Both the position numbers and the translations under genes were made by a program. 44,113 nucleotides of DNA from Dehalococcoidia bacterium. Its GTDB lineage: Bacteria > Chloroflexota > Dehalococcoidia > SHYM01. This document shows positions 16,216-24,539 of the stretch, piece after piece (the first letter of the stretch is position 1; each line of letters opens with the position of its first letter). Under the pieces are notes generated by a model. That model ran no database searches, was not told where the DNA came from, and worked only from the letters and a program-made list of their open reading frames with translations. The stretch lies in contig SHYM01000003.1 in assembly GCA_009692805.1 (NCBI GenBank), positions 1 through 44,113 on the forward strand, written 5' to 3'.

Positions 16216-17142
16216 CTATGATACAAATCTCTGAGCCTTGAAGTAGCCTAGTATCTCAAATTGCAACACCGACAGCGCAAGCGCCTCGGATTCGCGCAAC
16301 AGACTATGCGTTATTCGGTCACGTAGGGCGGCCTTAAATACATTGTGGCGTGCCCTATACAGGCGGTCGAAGCACTGGCACACCGGCTCTACTCTGTCCA
16401 GAAGATTCAAATGATGGGTGAAGTACGCGCGTGCTTTCGCCCTTGGAGAGTCATTCTTGCCACCGTCATCTTCCCTGGGTGGAATCAGCGAGGGGTTTAG
16501 GCCGGCCCACTCCTCAATCACAGCCAAAATTGCCAAAAACAGCTTGGTGAACCGCGCAGTGGCATCCGTCTCCCAGTAGGCAGACTGAAACCATTGCAAA
16601 CTCCTCTTGAGCCCATAGGATGTCTTACTAAGGTCTACAGACTTGATATCACGCTCAAATTTCTTTAGGTTGAACCCCTCTACTCCCACCCTGGAGCGTG
16701 CGACCAGTTCCAAATGCTTACCCTCAGAACCGGGCGCCATGAAGCTTTCGAAAACGCGCTCTAGGAGCGGAATCCCCTTGAGACACAGACATAGAGTCGA
16801 TTCTATCTCGCGCAATCTCTCTTTGCCAACTAGAGCCGCTTTCTGCATGCCACTTTCGCCCGTTTGGACAATAACCCTTATACACGGCCCCTCAGCAGAA
16901 CGTTCCACGCTTTTGCCGAACTCGTCTGGGCCCATGAAAGTGGCCCCATCAGGAGACAGTGTAACGCTAAAAGTCTTCGGCACTCTAACTGGCAAAGACA
17001 CCACATCTGGCAAGGTCAAGGCGCCCAAAGGAACTCGATAGATAGCTACATAGAGAAGTTGGCCTTCTGCCAGAAACTTAGAGGCGACATCCGGAGGGAC
17101 GGCTACAAACGGATTTTGCCGGTGGAATGCCAGGCCGTCCAA
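16216..17142 (-). CDS. Unrecognised 308-aa protein in a low-GC islet, possible HEPN-like C-terminus
   Basis: I do not recognise this protein. Its DNA is visibly AT-richer than every neighbour, and codon choice is unlike theirs, which suggests horizontal acquisition. The N-terminal half is beta/mixed in character, and the C-terminal half (about 190-308) is helical. Near the end, 'RLYRARHNVFKAALRDRITH' recalls the R-x4-6-H motif of HEPN-type RNases; this resemblance is weak and is inference. The track start is TTG, placed immediately after an in-frame TAA with no ribosome binding site, so the 5' end may be lost or wrongly placed. The gene stands alone between fpg and the split transporter. Confidence 0.65.
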   Translation of the reverse strand: MDGLAFHRQNPFVAVPPDVASKFLAEGQLLYVAIYRVPLGALTLPDVVSLPVRVPKTFSVTLSPDGATFMGPDEFGKSVERSAEGPCIRVIVQTGESGMQKAALVGKERLREIESTLCLCLKGIPLLERVFESFMAPGSEGKHLELVARSRVGVEGFNLKKFERDIKSVDLSKTSYGLKRSLQWFQSAYWETDATARFTKLFLAILAVIEEWAGLNPSLIPPREDDGGKNDSPRAKARAYFTHHLNLLDRVEPVCQCFDRLYRARHNVFKAALRDRITHSLLRESEALALSVLQFEILGYFKAQRFVS

Positions 17143-17170
17143 TTAGGTATCCATACTGCTCAGCCCCTCT

Positions 17171-17269
17171 TCAAGAGACCTTTAGCCGCACCTTGACCCG
17201 CTCCGTCAGGGCTGGCAGCGCCTCGCCCGTGGGCGCCTTGACGGCAGGCCTAGGACGCCGGTCCTCCAT
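17171..17269 (-). CDS. Possible 32-aa peptide or gene remnant after the transporter
   Basis: An ATG frame of 32 codons (MEDRRPRPAVKAPTGEALPA...) starts 14 nt after the transporter stop with GGAG upstream, and is GC-rich like the host genome. It ends just before the low-GC islet. It could be a real basic micropeptide, or the 5' stub of a gene cut off when the islet arrived. Nothing in it is recognisable. Confidence 0.3.
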   Translation of the reverse strand: MEDRRPRPAVKAPTGEALPALTERVKVRLKVS

Positions 17270-17283
17270 GGCGCCGCTCCGCC

Positions 17284-17835
17284 TCACAACAGGCGCGATA
17301 CGGCTATCACGGCCACGCCAGCCGTGACCATGAGCGCCCCCAGCACCAGCCGCAGGGTAACCCTCTCCAGGTCGCGCAGGAACAGGTAGCTGAACAGGAT
17401 GGCGAACAGGGGGTGGATCCCCACCAGGGGCGATACCACCACCACGGGGGCGATGCTCAAGGTGTAGTAGAACAGTCCCACCCCCAGGGCGGAGAAGCAG
17501 CCCGATAGCAGCAGGAAGAGGATACCCTTGCGCTTGCTGACCTGAAGCAGGGACGGACTCTCCCGCGCCATCATCAAGAACAGGACACCCGTGCCCACGG
17601 CCAGGGAGAAGAGCAGAGCGACCATGGAGGGGCCCTTGGCCGGCACCGTGTGCTTGACAACGATCTGGGCGCCGGCGTAGGAAAGGGCGGCGGCCAGGGC
17701 GAAGCCGTAGCCCAGGACGAGCTGGCGCGAGAGGCGCGGTGCCCTGTCGGGCGCCGGCTGCGAGGCCCCGGTGGACGCGGTGGCCACGCTGGGAGCCGCG
17801 GGCTCCGCGCGGCGCAGGGACCAGAGGCGTTTCAT
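17284..17835 (-). CDS. EamA/DMT transporter, C-terminal half as a separate gene
   Basis: From the ATG at 17835 this encodes 183 residues: a 35-residue Ala/Pro-rich linker-like N-terminus, then five membrane helices of one EamA repeat ('LVLGYGFALAAALSYAGAQI' through 'LRLVLGALMVTAGVAVIAV'). Full DMT permeases carry two such repeats of five helices in one chain. The ATG overlaps the stop of the upstream half by 4 nt (ATGA). The track ORF begins further upstream only because the other half reads open in this frame. A heterodimer of the two halves, formed by coupled translation, is the simplest reading. The substrate is unknown. Confidence 0.85.
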   Translation of the reverse strand: MKRLWSLRRAEPAAPSVATASTGASQPAPDRAPRLSRQLVLGYGFALAAALSYAGAQIVVKHTVPAKGPSMVALLFSLAVGTGVLFLMMARESPSLLQVSKRKGILFLLLSGCFSALGVGLFYYTLSIAPVVVVSPLVGIHPLFAILFSYLFLRDLERVTLRLVLGALMVTAGVAVIAVSRLL

Positions 17836-18266
17836 TTCGATGTCACCACCAGCAGGATGCCGCCCAGGATCAGGGCCGCGCCCACGACGATGGGCGCCGT
17901 GAGGCTCTCGCCCAGGAAGAGGACGGCCATGACAATGGCGAAGAACGGCCCCACTGCCAGCACCGGCGAGGAGCGGGCCACGCCGATCTGCTGCACCGAG
18001 CTGAAGTTCAAAAAGCGTCCCAGGGGAAAGTTCAGCACGCCGATGAGGGCGAACCAGGCCACGGCGTTCAGCGATACCGCCAGGAGGGCATCGCGGAAGG
18101 CCAGGGCGGTGATCAGCGCGATGATCGCCAGCGTGGCCGCCATGGAGACGAATGTCCCCACCACCGGGCTGAAGTGCTGCAGCCCCAGCCGGGTGAAGAT
18201 CGCGGCGACGCCCCACGATGCAGCGGCCAGGATGCTCAACAGGAAACCCAAGCCAGCCTCCCTCAC
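17832..18266 (-). CDS. EamA/DMT transporter, N-terminal half as a separate gene
   Basis: This encodes 144 residues if it starts at the GTG at 18266, preceded by GGGAGAGGG at workable spacing. It has five membrane helices ('GFLLSILAAASWGVAAIFTR', 'AIIALITALAF', 'AVAWFALIGVLNFPLGRFL', 'GVARSSPVLAVGPFFAIVMA', 'IVVGAALILGGILLVV'), a single EamA repeat. The long track ORF (684 aa) is a polA shadow for most of its length. The start region lies inside a widespread palindromic repeat (18260-18292) next to the polA stop, so the start codon and ribosome site may be repeat-derived. It is probably co-transcribed with polA. Confidence 0.82.
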   Translation of the reverse strand: MREAGLGFLLSILAAASWGVAAIFTRLGLQHFSPVVGTFVSMAATLAIIALITALAFRDALLAVSLNAVAWFALIGVLNFPLGRFLNFSSVQQIGVARSSPVLAVGPFFAIVMAVLFLGESLTAPIVVGAALILGGILLVVTSK

Positions 18267-18292
18267 CCTAGCCCTCTCCCAGAGGGAGAGGG
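18260..18292. repeat. CCCTCTCCC-type palindromic intergenic repeat
   Basis: CCCTCACCCTAG is followed by perfect arms CCCTCTCCC and GGGAGAGGG with a 3-nt loop. Repeats of this sequence type are common between genes in many unrelated bacteria. It fills the gap between the polA stop (18299) and the transporter start (18266) and extends over that start codon. Confidence 0.65.
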
Positions 18293-18298
18293 AACTCG

Positions 18299-21091
18299 CT
18301 ACTCCATGTCGCCCCAGGTGCGGCCCGCCTTCAGGTCCACCTTGATGGGCACGACCAGCTCCACGGCGGAGGGCATTATCTCCAGACAGAGCCCCTTCAG
18401 ATGCTCCATCTCCTCCTCCGGCGCCTCGAAGAGCAGCTCGTCGTGGATCTGGAGCAGCATCAGGGAGCGCAGCCCCTCGCGGCGCATCCGTTGGTGGAGC
18501 CGCACCATCGCCACCTTGATGATGTCGGCCGAGGTCCCCTGGACCGGCATGTTGATGGCGATGCGCTCCGCCCCCTGGCGCTGGGCGTAGTTGCTGGCGT
18601 GGACCTCGGGGATATAGCGCCGCCGCCCCAGGAGGGTCTGGACGTAGCCCTCCTTGCGGGCCTGCTCGACGGTGCGGTCCATGTACCCCCGGACCTGGGG
18701 GTAGCGCTGGAAGTAGGCGTCGATGAACTTGCCGGCGTCCTCCCGGGAGAGCCCCTCGATGCGCTCGGAGAGGCCGAAGGGGCTGATGCCGTAGACGATG
18801 CCGAAGTTGATGGTCTTGGCCATGCGCCGGTGATCGGCATCCACCTGGTCGGGCGGCAGGCCGAAGATCTGGGACGCCGTGGCCCGATGGATATCCTGGT
18901 CTTGCCGGAAGGCCGCGATCAGCTCCTGGTCTCCCGACAGGTGGGCCAGCACCCGCAGATCGATCTGGGAGTAGTCGGCCCCCAGCAGCGTCCAGCCCTC
19001 GCGCTCGGCGCGGAAGGCCTTGCGTATCTCCCGTCCCAGCTCGGTGCGCACGGGGATGTTCTGAAGATTGGGCTCGTTGCTGGAGATGCGCCCCGTGGCG
19101 GCGCCAGCCTGGTTGAAGGTGGTGTGCAGGCGTCCCGTGCGGGGATGGACCAGGGCGGGCAGGGCGTCCAGGTAGGTGGACTTCAGCTTGGAGAGCTCCC
19201 GGAACTCCAGCACATGTTCGATGACGGGGTCGGCGCCCCGCAGCTTCTCCAGGACCTGGGCGTCGGTGCTCCAGCCCGTCTTGGTCTTCTTGCTCTGCCG
19301 CCGGTCTATATTCCGCTCTTCGAAGAGCACCTGCCCGAGCTGTTGGGGGGAGTTGATGTTGAACTGGTGCCCGACGTCGTTGTAGACCTGCACCTCCAGC
19401 TCTTGCAGCCGCCGGGCCATCCCCTGAGACATCTGTACTAGCACCTGGGTGTCCACGGCGATGCCGTTGCGCTCCATGGTTGCCAGCACCGGGATCAGCG
19501 GCATCTCCACCTGGCTGTAGAGATCCCAGAGGCCCTGCTCCTTCAGCTCCTGCTCCATGCCTGGAACCAGGCGGGCCACCATGTCCGCCTCGGCGCAGGG
19601 GCCTTCGGGCCAGAGGGGCCGAGTTAAGGCCATGCCCGCCGTGGGGAAGAGCGCCGCTCCACCCTCGCCCTCTTCCTCCGCAGCCTTCTTGTGGGCGCCC
19701 CGGCGGGAGGCCGGTTTCGGCGGCTCGGGCAGCTCGACCTTCAACCGCCCTAGCGCCAGGGCCTTGAGGGAGAGGGCCTTCTCGCCCAGGAGGTGGGCGG
19801 CGAGCATGGTGTCGAAAGCCACGCCTTGCAGCTCGATGTCCTGCTGGCTGAGCGCCACCACCGCCCGCTTGATGTCGTGCCCCCACTTAGGCACGGCGGA
19901 GTCCTCCAGCGGCGCCTTCAGGAGCGCCCGGGCTTCTTGGGGCGCGACGCTTCCCGCCGAGCCCGCCAGGGGCACATAGGTAGCCTGACCGGGCTGGTGG
20001 CAGATCGCCAGCCCCAACACCTGGGCGTACATGGGGTTCTCGCCCACGGCATCCAGCGCCAGGGCGTACAAGTCGCCCGCCTGGGACGCCGCCAGGGTGA
20101 TCTCTGGCACGGTGGGGGCGGTGATGTAGCGGACCTGTTCGGGGACTGCGTGCCCTGGGACTGCGGGATTGGCCTCGGCCGCCGTGGTGGGCCGCCCCGC
20201 CGCGGCGGCAAGGGGGAGGTCCTTCACGATGCTGTTGAACTCCAGCTCGCGGAGGAGCTCCACCACGCGGGCTCGGTCGTAGCCGCGGGCGTCGCAGGCT
20301 TCCAAGTCCAGCTCCAAGGGCACGCTGACGACGATGCGAGCCAGGTGGGCGCTCTGCTTGGCCTGGGCCTCGTGCTGGCGCAGCAGCGCCTGCCGCTTGG
20401 CCGGCTGCACCTCCTCGATGCGTTGGTAGATGCCCTCCACCGAGCCGAACTGCTGCAACAGCTCCGTCGCCGTCTTCTCGCCGACTCCGGGTACGCCCGG
20501 TATGTTATCCGAGGTGTCGCCCTTGAGCCCCTTGAAGTCCACTATCTGCGCCGGGGCGAGGCCATACCGCTCGCTCACCCTCTCCGGCGTGTAGGCGACG
20601 GTGTCGGTGGCCAGGCTGCGGCCCGGCAGCATCACCGTGACGTGGGGGGTCACCAGCTGCAACATGTCGGTGTCGCCCGTCAGTACCACCGTCTCCAGGC
20701 CGCGCTCCTCAGCCTGGCGGGCCAGGGTGCCCAGGACATCGTCGGCCTCGTAGCGGTCGAGCTCGTAGCTGGGCATGCCGAAGGCCTGCAGGAACTGGCG
20801 GACTCGGAGGAACTGGCGGCGCAGGTCGTCGGGCATCGGGGGGCGGGTGGCCTTGTATTCCTTGAACTCCAGGTGGCGGAAGGTGGGAGTCGGCAGGTCG
20901 AAGGCAGCGGCGTAGAAGCGGGGCTGGAACTGACGCAAGGCCACCAGGAGCATGCGGGCGAAGACGAGGACTGCCTCCACGGGCTCCCCGGCCTTCGTGG
21001 TCAGGGGCTTGCCCTGGCCCCGCATGGCGTGGAAGGCGCGGTGGACCAGGGCCGGAGCATCGATAAGCAGGAGAACTGGCCGGTCGGCCAT
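18299..21091 (-). CDS. polA: DNA polymerase I, proofreading domain degenerate
   Basis: Pol I fills gaps and removes RNA primers. From the ATG at 21091 there are 930 residues; the 130 residues added by the track ORF run back through the promoter and the divergent gene. The 5'-3' exonuclease/flap domain (about 1-290) is intact: 'VLLLIDAPALVHRAFHAMRG', 'YEADDVLGTLARQAEE', 'GDTDMLQLV', 'DNIPGVPGVGEKTA'. The 3'-5' exonuclease region lacks the DxE motif ('ALDAVGEN') and reads GHDIKRA where Asn and Asp ligands are expected, so proofreading is probably absent, as in Taq. Polymerase motifs are complete: A 'DYSQIDLRV' from 706, B 'RRMAKTINFGIVYG' around 755-768 with Phe763, and C 'QIHDELLFE' with HDE at 883-885. 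Confidence 0.97.
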   Translation of the reverse strand: MADRPVLLLIDAPALVHRAFHAMRGQGKPLTTKAGEPVEAVLVFARMLLVALRQFQPRFYAAAFDLPTPTFRHLEFKEYKATRPPMPDDLRRQFLRVRQFLQAFGMPSYELDRYEADDVLGTLARQAEERGLETVVLTGDTDMLQLVTPHVTVMLPGRSLATDTVAYTPERVSERYGLAPAQIVDFKGLKGDTSDNIPGVPGVGEKTATELLQQFGSVEGIYQRIEEVQPAKRQALLRQHEAQAKQSAHLARIVVSVPLELDLEACDARGYDRARVVELLRELEFNSIVKDLPLAAAAGRPTTAAEANPAVPGHAVPEQVRYITAPTVPEITLAASQAGDLYALALDAVGENPMYAQVLGLAICHQPGQATYVPLAGSAGSVAPQEARALLKAPLEDSAVPKWGHDIKRAVVALSQQDIELQGVAFDTMLAAHLLGEKALSLKALALGRLKVELPEPPKPASRRGAHKKAAEEEGEGGAALFPTAGMALTRPLWPEGPCAEADMVARLVPGMEQELKEQGLWDLYSQVEMPLIPVLATMERNGIAVDTQVLVQMSQGMARRLQELEVQVYNDVGHQFNINSPQQLGQVLFEERNIDRRQSKKTKTGWSTDAQVLEKLRGADPVIEHVLEFRELSKLKSTYLDALPALVHPRTGRLHTTFNQAGAATGRISSNEPNLQNIPVRTELGREIRKAFRAEREGWTLLGADYSQIDLRVLAHLSGDQELIAAFRQDQDIHRATASQIFGLPPDQVDADHRRMAKTINFGIVYGISPFGLSERIEGLSREDAGKFIDAYFQRYPQVRGYMDRTVEQARKEGYVQTLLGRRRYIPEVHASNYAQRQGAERIAINMPVQGTSADIIKVAMVRLHQRMRREGLRSLMLLQIHDELLFEAPEEEMEHLKGLCLEIMPSAVELVVPIKVDLKAGRTWGDME

Positions 21092-21133
21092 GGCCGCTGC
21101 TTTCCGTGAGGCCAAGTGACGGCTGGATTCTGG

Positions 21134-21142
21134 ATTATAGCA
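21134..21142 (-). promoter_or_regulatory. Extended -10 promoter for polA
   Basis: On the minus strand TGCTATAAT is a perfect extended -10 element, 42 nt before the polA ATG. An extended -10 can work without a good -35, and none is visible here. Confidence 0.55.
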
Positions 21143-21170
21143 TCGGCCATGGGGGATCCCTCGGCGTGCG

Positions 21171-21323
21171 TATAATGGCGGCAAGCTATGGTCGCGGCTC
21201 GACCGGCGAGGTGCTCCTCTTCGACCTCGCGTAGAAGAGAGCAGGAACCGACGAGAGGTACTTCGTGCGCTCGGGGCGTTGCCAATCACGGCAGCCTCCT
21301 GCTCGCGGCGGGAGCAAGATACC
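21171..21323 (+). promoter_or_regulatory. -10 box and long leader of the dioxygenase gene
   Basis: TATAAT at 21171-21176, preceded by TGCG, is followed by about 145 nt before the chosen ATG. The leader has no clear ORF. It contains short G/C-rich inverted segments (TTGCC/GGCA, GCTC/GAGC near the end), but I could not match it to a known riboswitch or T-box. Its function, if any, is unknown. Confidence 0.35.
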
Positions 21324-22130
21324 ATGACGACGCAGATAGAGGACAAGCGAAACCAATCGAGCGGACGGATGCCCGCCATCTTCGCGGCGCACGGCGCGCC
21401 GATCCTGCTCGACGACGCTGGGTGGATGGGTGAGCTCGCTTCCTGGGCGAATGCCATGCCGAAGCCGAAGAGCATCCTCATGGTCTCGGCTCACTGGGAA
21501 GAGCGGCCGACGACGCTGGGCGCCACCCGGACGGTCCCTCTCGTCTACGACTTCGGCGGCTTCCCCGAGAAGTATTACCAGACCAAGTACCCAGCGCCGG
21601 GCGCGCCCGAGCTCGCGGGTCGTGTACGCGACCTCTTACGCCAGAAAAACATCGCGGTCACCGACGATCCGGAGCGCGGCCTCGATCATGGGGCCTACGT
21701 GCCGCTCGTAGCCATGTATCCCGGCGCCGACGTGCCGGTGCTCCAGGTCTCGATGCCCGGCCTCGACGCGCAGGAGCTCTTCAACCTTGGCCATGCCCTG
21801 GCGCCCCTGCGCGACGAGGGAGTGCTCGTGTTCGGGAGCGGCTTCCTCACACACAACATGAGCTACGCCTTCCGCCCTGGCGTCCCGTCGTGGGCGCGGG
21901 AGTTCGACGGCTGGGTGGCCGACGCGTTGTCGCGCTTCGATGTCGACGCCCTCGTCGACTTTCAGACTCGCGCACCGGCGGCCCGGATGGCCCTCCCGAC
22001 TTGGGAGCACTACGCGCCGGTCCTCCTGGCCACCGGGGCGGTGGCAGACGGGCGGCCTCGGACAACCTTCCCCATCACAGGTTGGTGGATGGAGGGGGCG
22101 TTCACGCGGCGCTCGGTGCAGTTCGGCTGA
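21324..22130 (+). CDS. LigB/DODA-type extradiol ring-opening dioxygenase
   Basis: This family uses Fe(II) or Zn(II) to cleave catechol-type rings such as 4,5-DOPA. Chosen start ATG 21324 gives 268 residues, close to the family's usual 260-280, with GGAG 10 nt upstream. Candidate metal ligands are His in 'AIFAAHGAPILLDD' and 'ILMVSAHWEERP', and active-site His in 'GLDHGAYVPLVAMYP' and 'SGFLTHNMSY'. The closing 'FPITGWWMEGAFTRRSVQFG' is a family-like end. The substrate cannot be stated; the bacterial YgiD group acts on DOPA. It starts a plus-strand trio with arsM and an SRPBCC protein and is divergent from polA. Confidence 0.88.
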   Translation: MTTQIEDKRNQSSGRMPAIFAAHGAPILLDDAGWMGELASWANAMPKPKSILMVSAHWEERPTTLGATRTVPLVYDFGGFPEKYYQTKYPAPGAPELAGRVRDLLRQKNIAVTDDPERGLDHGAYVPLVAMYPGADVPVLQVSMPGLDAQELFNLGHALAPLRDEGVLVFGSGFLTHNMSYAFRPGVPSWAREFDGWVADALSRFDVDALVDFQTRAPAARMALPTWEHYAPVLLATGAVADGRPRTTFPITGWWMEGAFTRRSVQFG

Positions 22131-22182
22131 GCGCCTTGTATCTGACGAGGGCAGAGGGCGCGCTGGATAGCGGGAGGCAGTC

Positions 22183-22923
<741 letters not shown>

Positions 22924-22974
22924 CGCCGCGGCGCTAGTCGGAACAACATCGGCGGCCCCGCGCAGGAGGATAGC

Positions 22975-23397
22975 ATGGCCACTGTCCAGGACGTCATCAC
23001 GGTCGCCGCGCCGGTCGAGCGCGTCTGGGAGGCGCTGGTGGACTTCGAGGCGCGCCCCCGTTGGTCGCCCCGCGTCAAGGAGGCCCGCATCCTCGATGGC
23101 GGGCCGCTTAAGGTGGGGAGCCGCATCCGCCTCCACGTGGACCGCGACCGCTTCACGCCCGTCGTGGTGGAGCTACGGCCGCGGGAGCGGCTGGCGCTGC
23201 TAGTCAAGGGGCCCGGCTTCCATGCCCGCCACGCTTACGAGCTGCGGGCCGCCGGCGAGGCCACCACGGTGACTATGAGCGCCCAGCTCGGTGGCCTCCT
23301 GGGCACCCTGGCCCAGCAGTTCATGCGCGGTTCGGTGCGGCGCGACCTGGCCGACGAGCTGGCGGCTATCAAGCGCGCCGCTGAGTCGGTCCGCTAG
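22975..23397 (+). CDS. SRPBCC-family protein (START/polyketide-cyclase-like)
   Basis: The 140 residues fit a helix-grip fold: 'QDVITVAAPVERVWEALVDF' opening, 'RWSPRVKEARIL', a beta-sheet-rich middle, and a long C-terminal helix ('FMRGSVRRDLADELAAIKRA'). Such proteins bind hydrophobic ligands in a deep cavity and rarely show diagnostic residues. GGAGG lies close before the ATG, and the gene follows arsM by 51 bp, so they may be co-transcribed. Whether it takes part in arsenic handling or in the chemistry of the upstream dioxygenase is unknown. Confidence 0.82.
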   Translation: MATVQDVITVAAPVERVWEALVDFEARPRWSPRVKEARILDGGPLKVGSRIRLHVDRDRFTPVVVELRPRERLALLVKGPGFHARHAYELRAAGEATTVTMSAQLGGLLGTLAQQFMRGSVRRDLADELAAIKRAAESVR

Positions 23398-23440
23398 ATC
23401 CGGCTGTCCTTCTGACCCGCCCTAGGCCAGCGTGGCCGCG

Positions 23441-23773
23441 CTACCTTCCCGGGGGCCGGTAGACGGCGGCAGCGGCGCCTGCCTTTTTTAGCGCCGCCAC
23501 CGCTTCCTTGGCGGTCAACAGGACAGTCGTCTTGGTGGACTTGGTGGCGCCCGAACCGACGACGGCAACCATGGCTGCCGCCACTGAGACGTTGTCGGGA
23601 GCCTCCGCGATCAGGACGCCGTCGTATTCCCCGAAGGAGTACCACAACCCCACCAGCTTGCCCCCCAACCTCTCGAGCAGGGCGCCGATGGCGGCAGTGC
23701 GGTCCTCAGGCTTCTTCGCCAGGCCCGCCCAGGTCTCCGCGCTGTAGGTGAACTGGGTCATGTAGTAGGGCAT
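23441..23773 (-). CDS. GYD-domain protein
   Basis: From the ATG at 23773 this is 110 residues, with GGAGG 6 nt upstream. The 31 extra residues in the track ORF come from the flanking palindrome region. The opening 'YYMTQFTYSAETWAGLAKKP' and the middle 'LVGLWYSFGEYDGVLIAEAP' carry the family's GEYD/GYD-like signature. These small ferredoxin-fold-like proteins are common next to metabolic genes and have no established activity. It converges with the SRPBCC gene, leaving about 43 bp between stops. Confidence 0.85.
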   Translation of the reverse strand: MPYYMTQFTYSAETWAGLAKKPEDRTAAIGALLERLGGKLVGLWYSFGEYDGVLIAEAPDNVSVAAAMVAVVGSGATKSTKTTVLLTAKEAVAALKKAGAAAAVYRPPGR

Positions 23774-23814
23774 CGCTAGCCTCCGTTCCATCTGGCGCCA
23801 TCTAACCGTCAGCA

Positions 23815-23833
23815 AAGCTTGGCCGCCAAGCTT
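23815..23833. repeat. Perfect 19-bp palindrome in the GYD leader
   Basis: Arms AAGCTTGGC and GCCAAGCTT flank a single central base, in the 164-bp gap between the coiled-coil gene and the GYD gene. About 45-75 bp away, on the minus strand, is GGCTGCTGAAAAAGGAAG, a sequence type often seen near insertion-sequence ends. No transposase is present. It could be an operator for the GYD gene or a relict element. Confidence 0.5.
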
Positions 23834-23937
23834 CTCAAGGAGGTCGATGAAAACCCTCTCGACCACCCCTCTGGACTTCCTTTTTCAGCAGCCTGCTAGG
23901 GTAGCCGCGCCCTGACGCTGGGAGCAGCGCCGGGGCG

Positions 23938-24468
23938 TTAGCTCCGGGCGCTCTCGCGCGGAGCGCTCTCCCGTGCGTTCTCTCGGGAGCGCTGACCCTT
24001 TTCGAGAAGCTCGATGCCCCCCTTGATCTCTTCCAGGGCATTGCCCAGCCGCCCATCGATACCCTGGAGGATCTGCATGGCGTAGGCGTCCGCATCCTGG
24101 CGGCGGGCCTGGGCCTGCTTCTCAGCGGCGGCGATGATGTTGTTGGCCTTGCGCTCGGCCTCGGCGACCATCTGGCCACCGTGGGCCTCGGCGTCTTTGG
24201 CTATGCTGCTCTCGCGGACCTTGATCCGGGCCTCCTCCTCCGCCGCCGAGAGGATGCCCTTGGCCTGCATGAGGCCCTGGTTGATGACGGAGTCGCGCTT
24301 CTGCAGGACCTGGGCCGCCTCCTTGATGTCCTGGGGGACAGCCACCCGCATCTGGTCGATGAGGTCCAGAATGTCCTCGGTGTTGATCATGCGCTTCTGC
24401 GCCAGGGGCACCTTGGTGCTGGCCCCTATCAGGGCCTCCGCGCGATCGATGAGCTCCAGGATTTCCAT
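23938..24468 (-). CDS. Coiled-coil protein next to coaD
   Basis: This 176-residue protein is almost wholly helical and Ala/Glu/Gln/Arg-rich, with heptad-like spacing from about 45 to 165 ('AEEEARIKVRESSIAKDAEA', 'AEAERKANNIIAAAEKQAQA'). It resembles V-type ATPase subunit H or DivIVA-like stalk proteins in composition only, and there is no membrane segment. The N-terminal 'MEILELIDRAEALI' is distinctive. GGGAG precedes the ATG at 8 nt. Homologues of this type sit beside coaD in some Chloroflexota, to my recollection, which would fit a cell-envelope or scaffold role, but none is shown here. Confidence 0.75.
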   Translation of the reverse strand: MEILELIDRAEALIGASTKVPLAQKRMINTEDILDLIDQMRVAVPQDIKEAAQVLQKRDSVINQGLMQAKGILSAAEEEARIKVRESSIAKDAEAHGGQMVAEAERKANNIIAAAEKQAQARRQDADAYAMQILQGIDGRLGNALEEIKGGIELLEKGQRSRENARESAPRESARS

Positions 24469-24539
24469 GGGTGGACTCCCTTCACCGGTCCGGCGAGCAC
24501 CGCCGCCCCGGACTTAGTTGACACCCCACCCGATGGTTG

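Noticed and set aside
17832-19886. 684-aa minus-strand ORF
   Set aside because: Only its last 144 codons are real (the transporter half). The rest is a frame shadow of polA with Arg/Gly/Ala-rich noise.
21092-21481. N-terminal 130 residues of the 1060-aa polA ORF
   Set aside because: They run through the polA promoter and antisense to the dioxygenase gene; the family N-terminus starts at MADRPVLLLIDAP.
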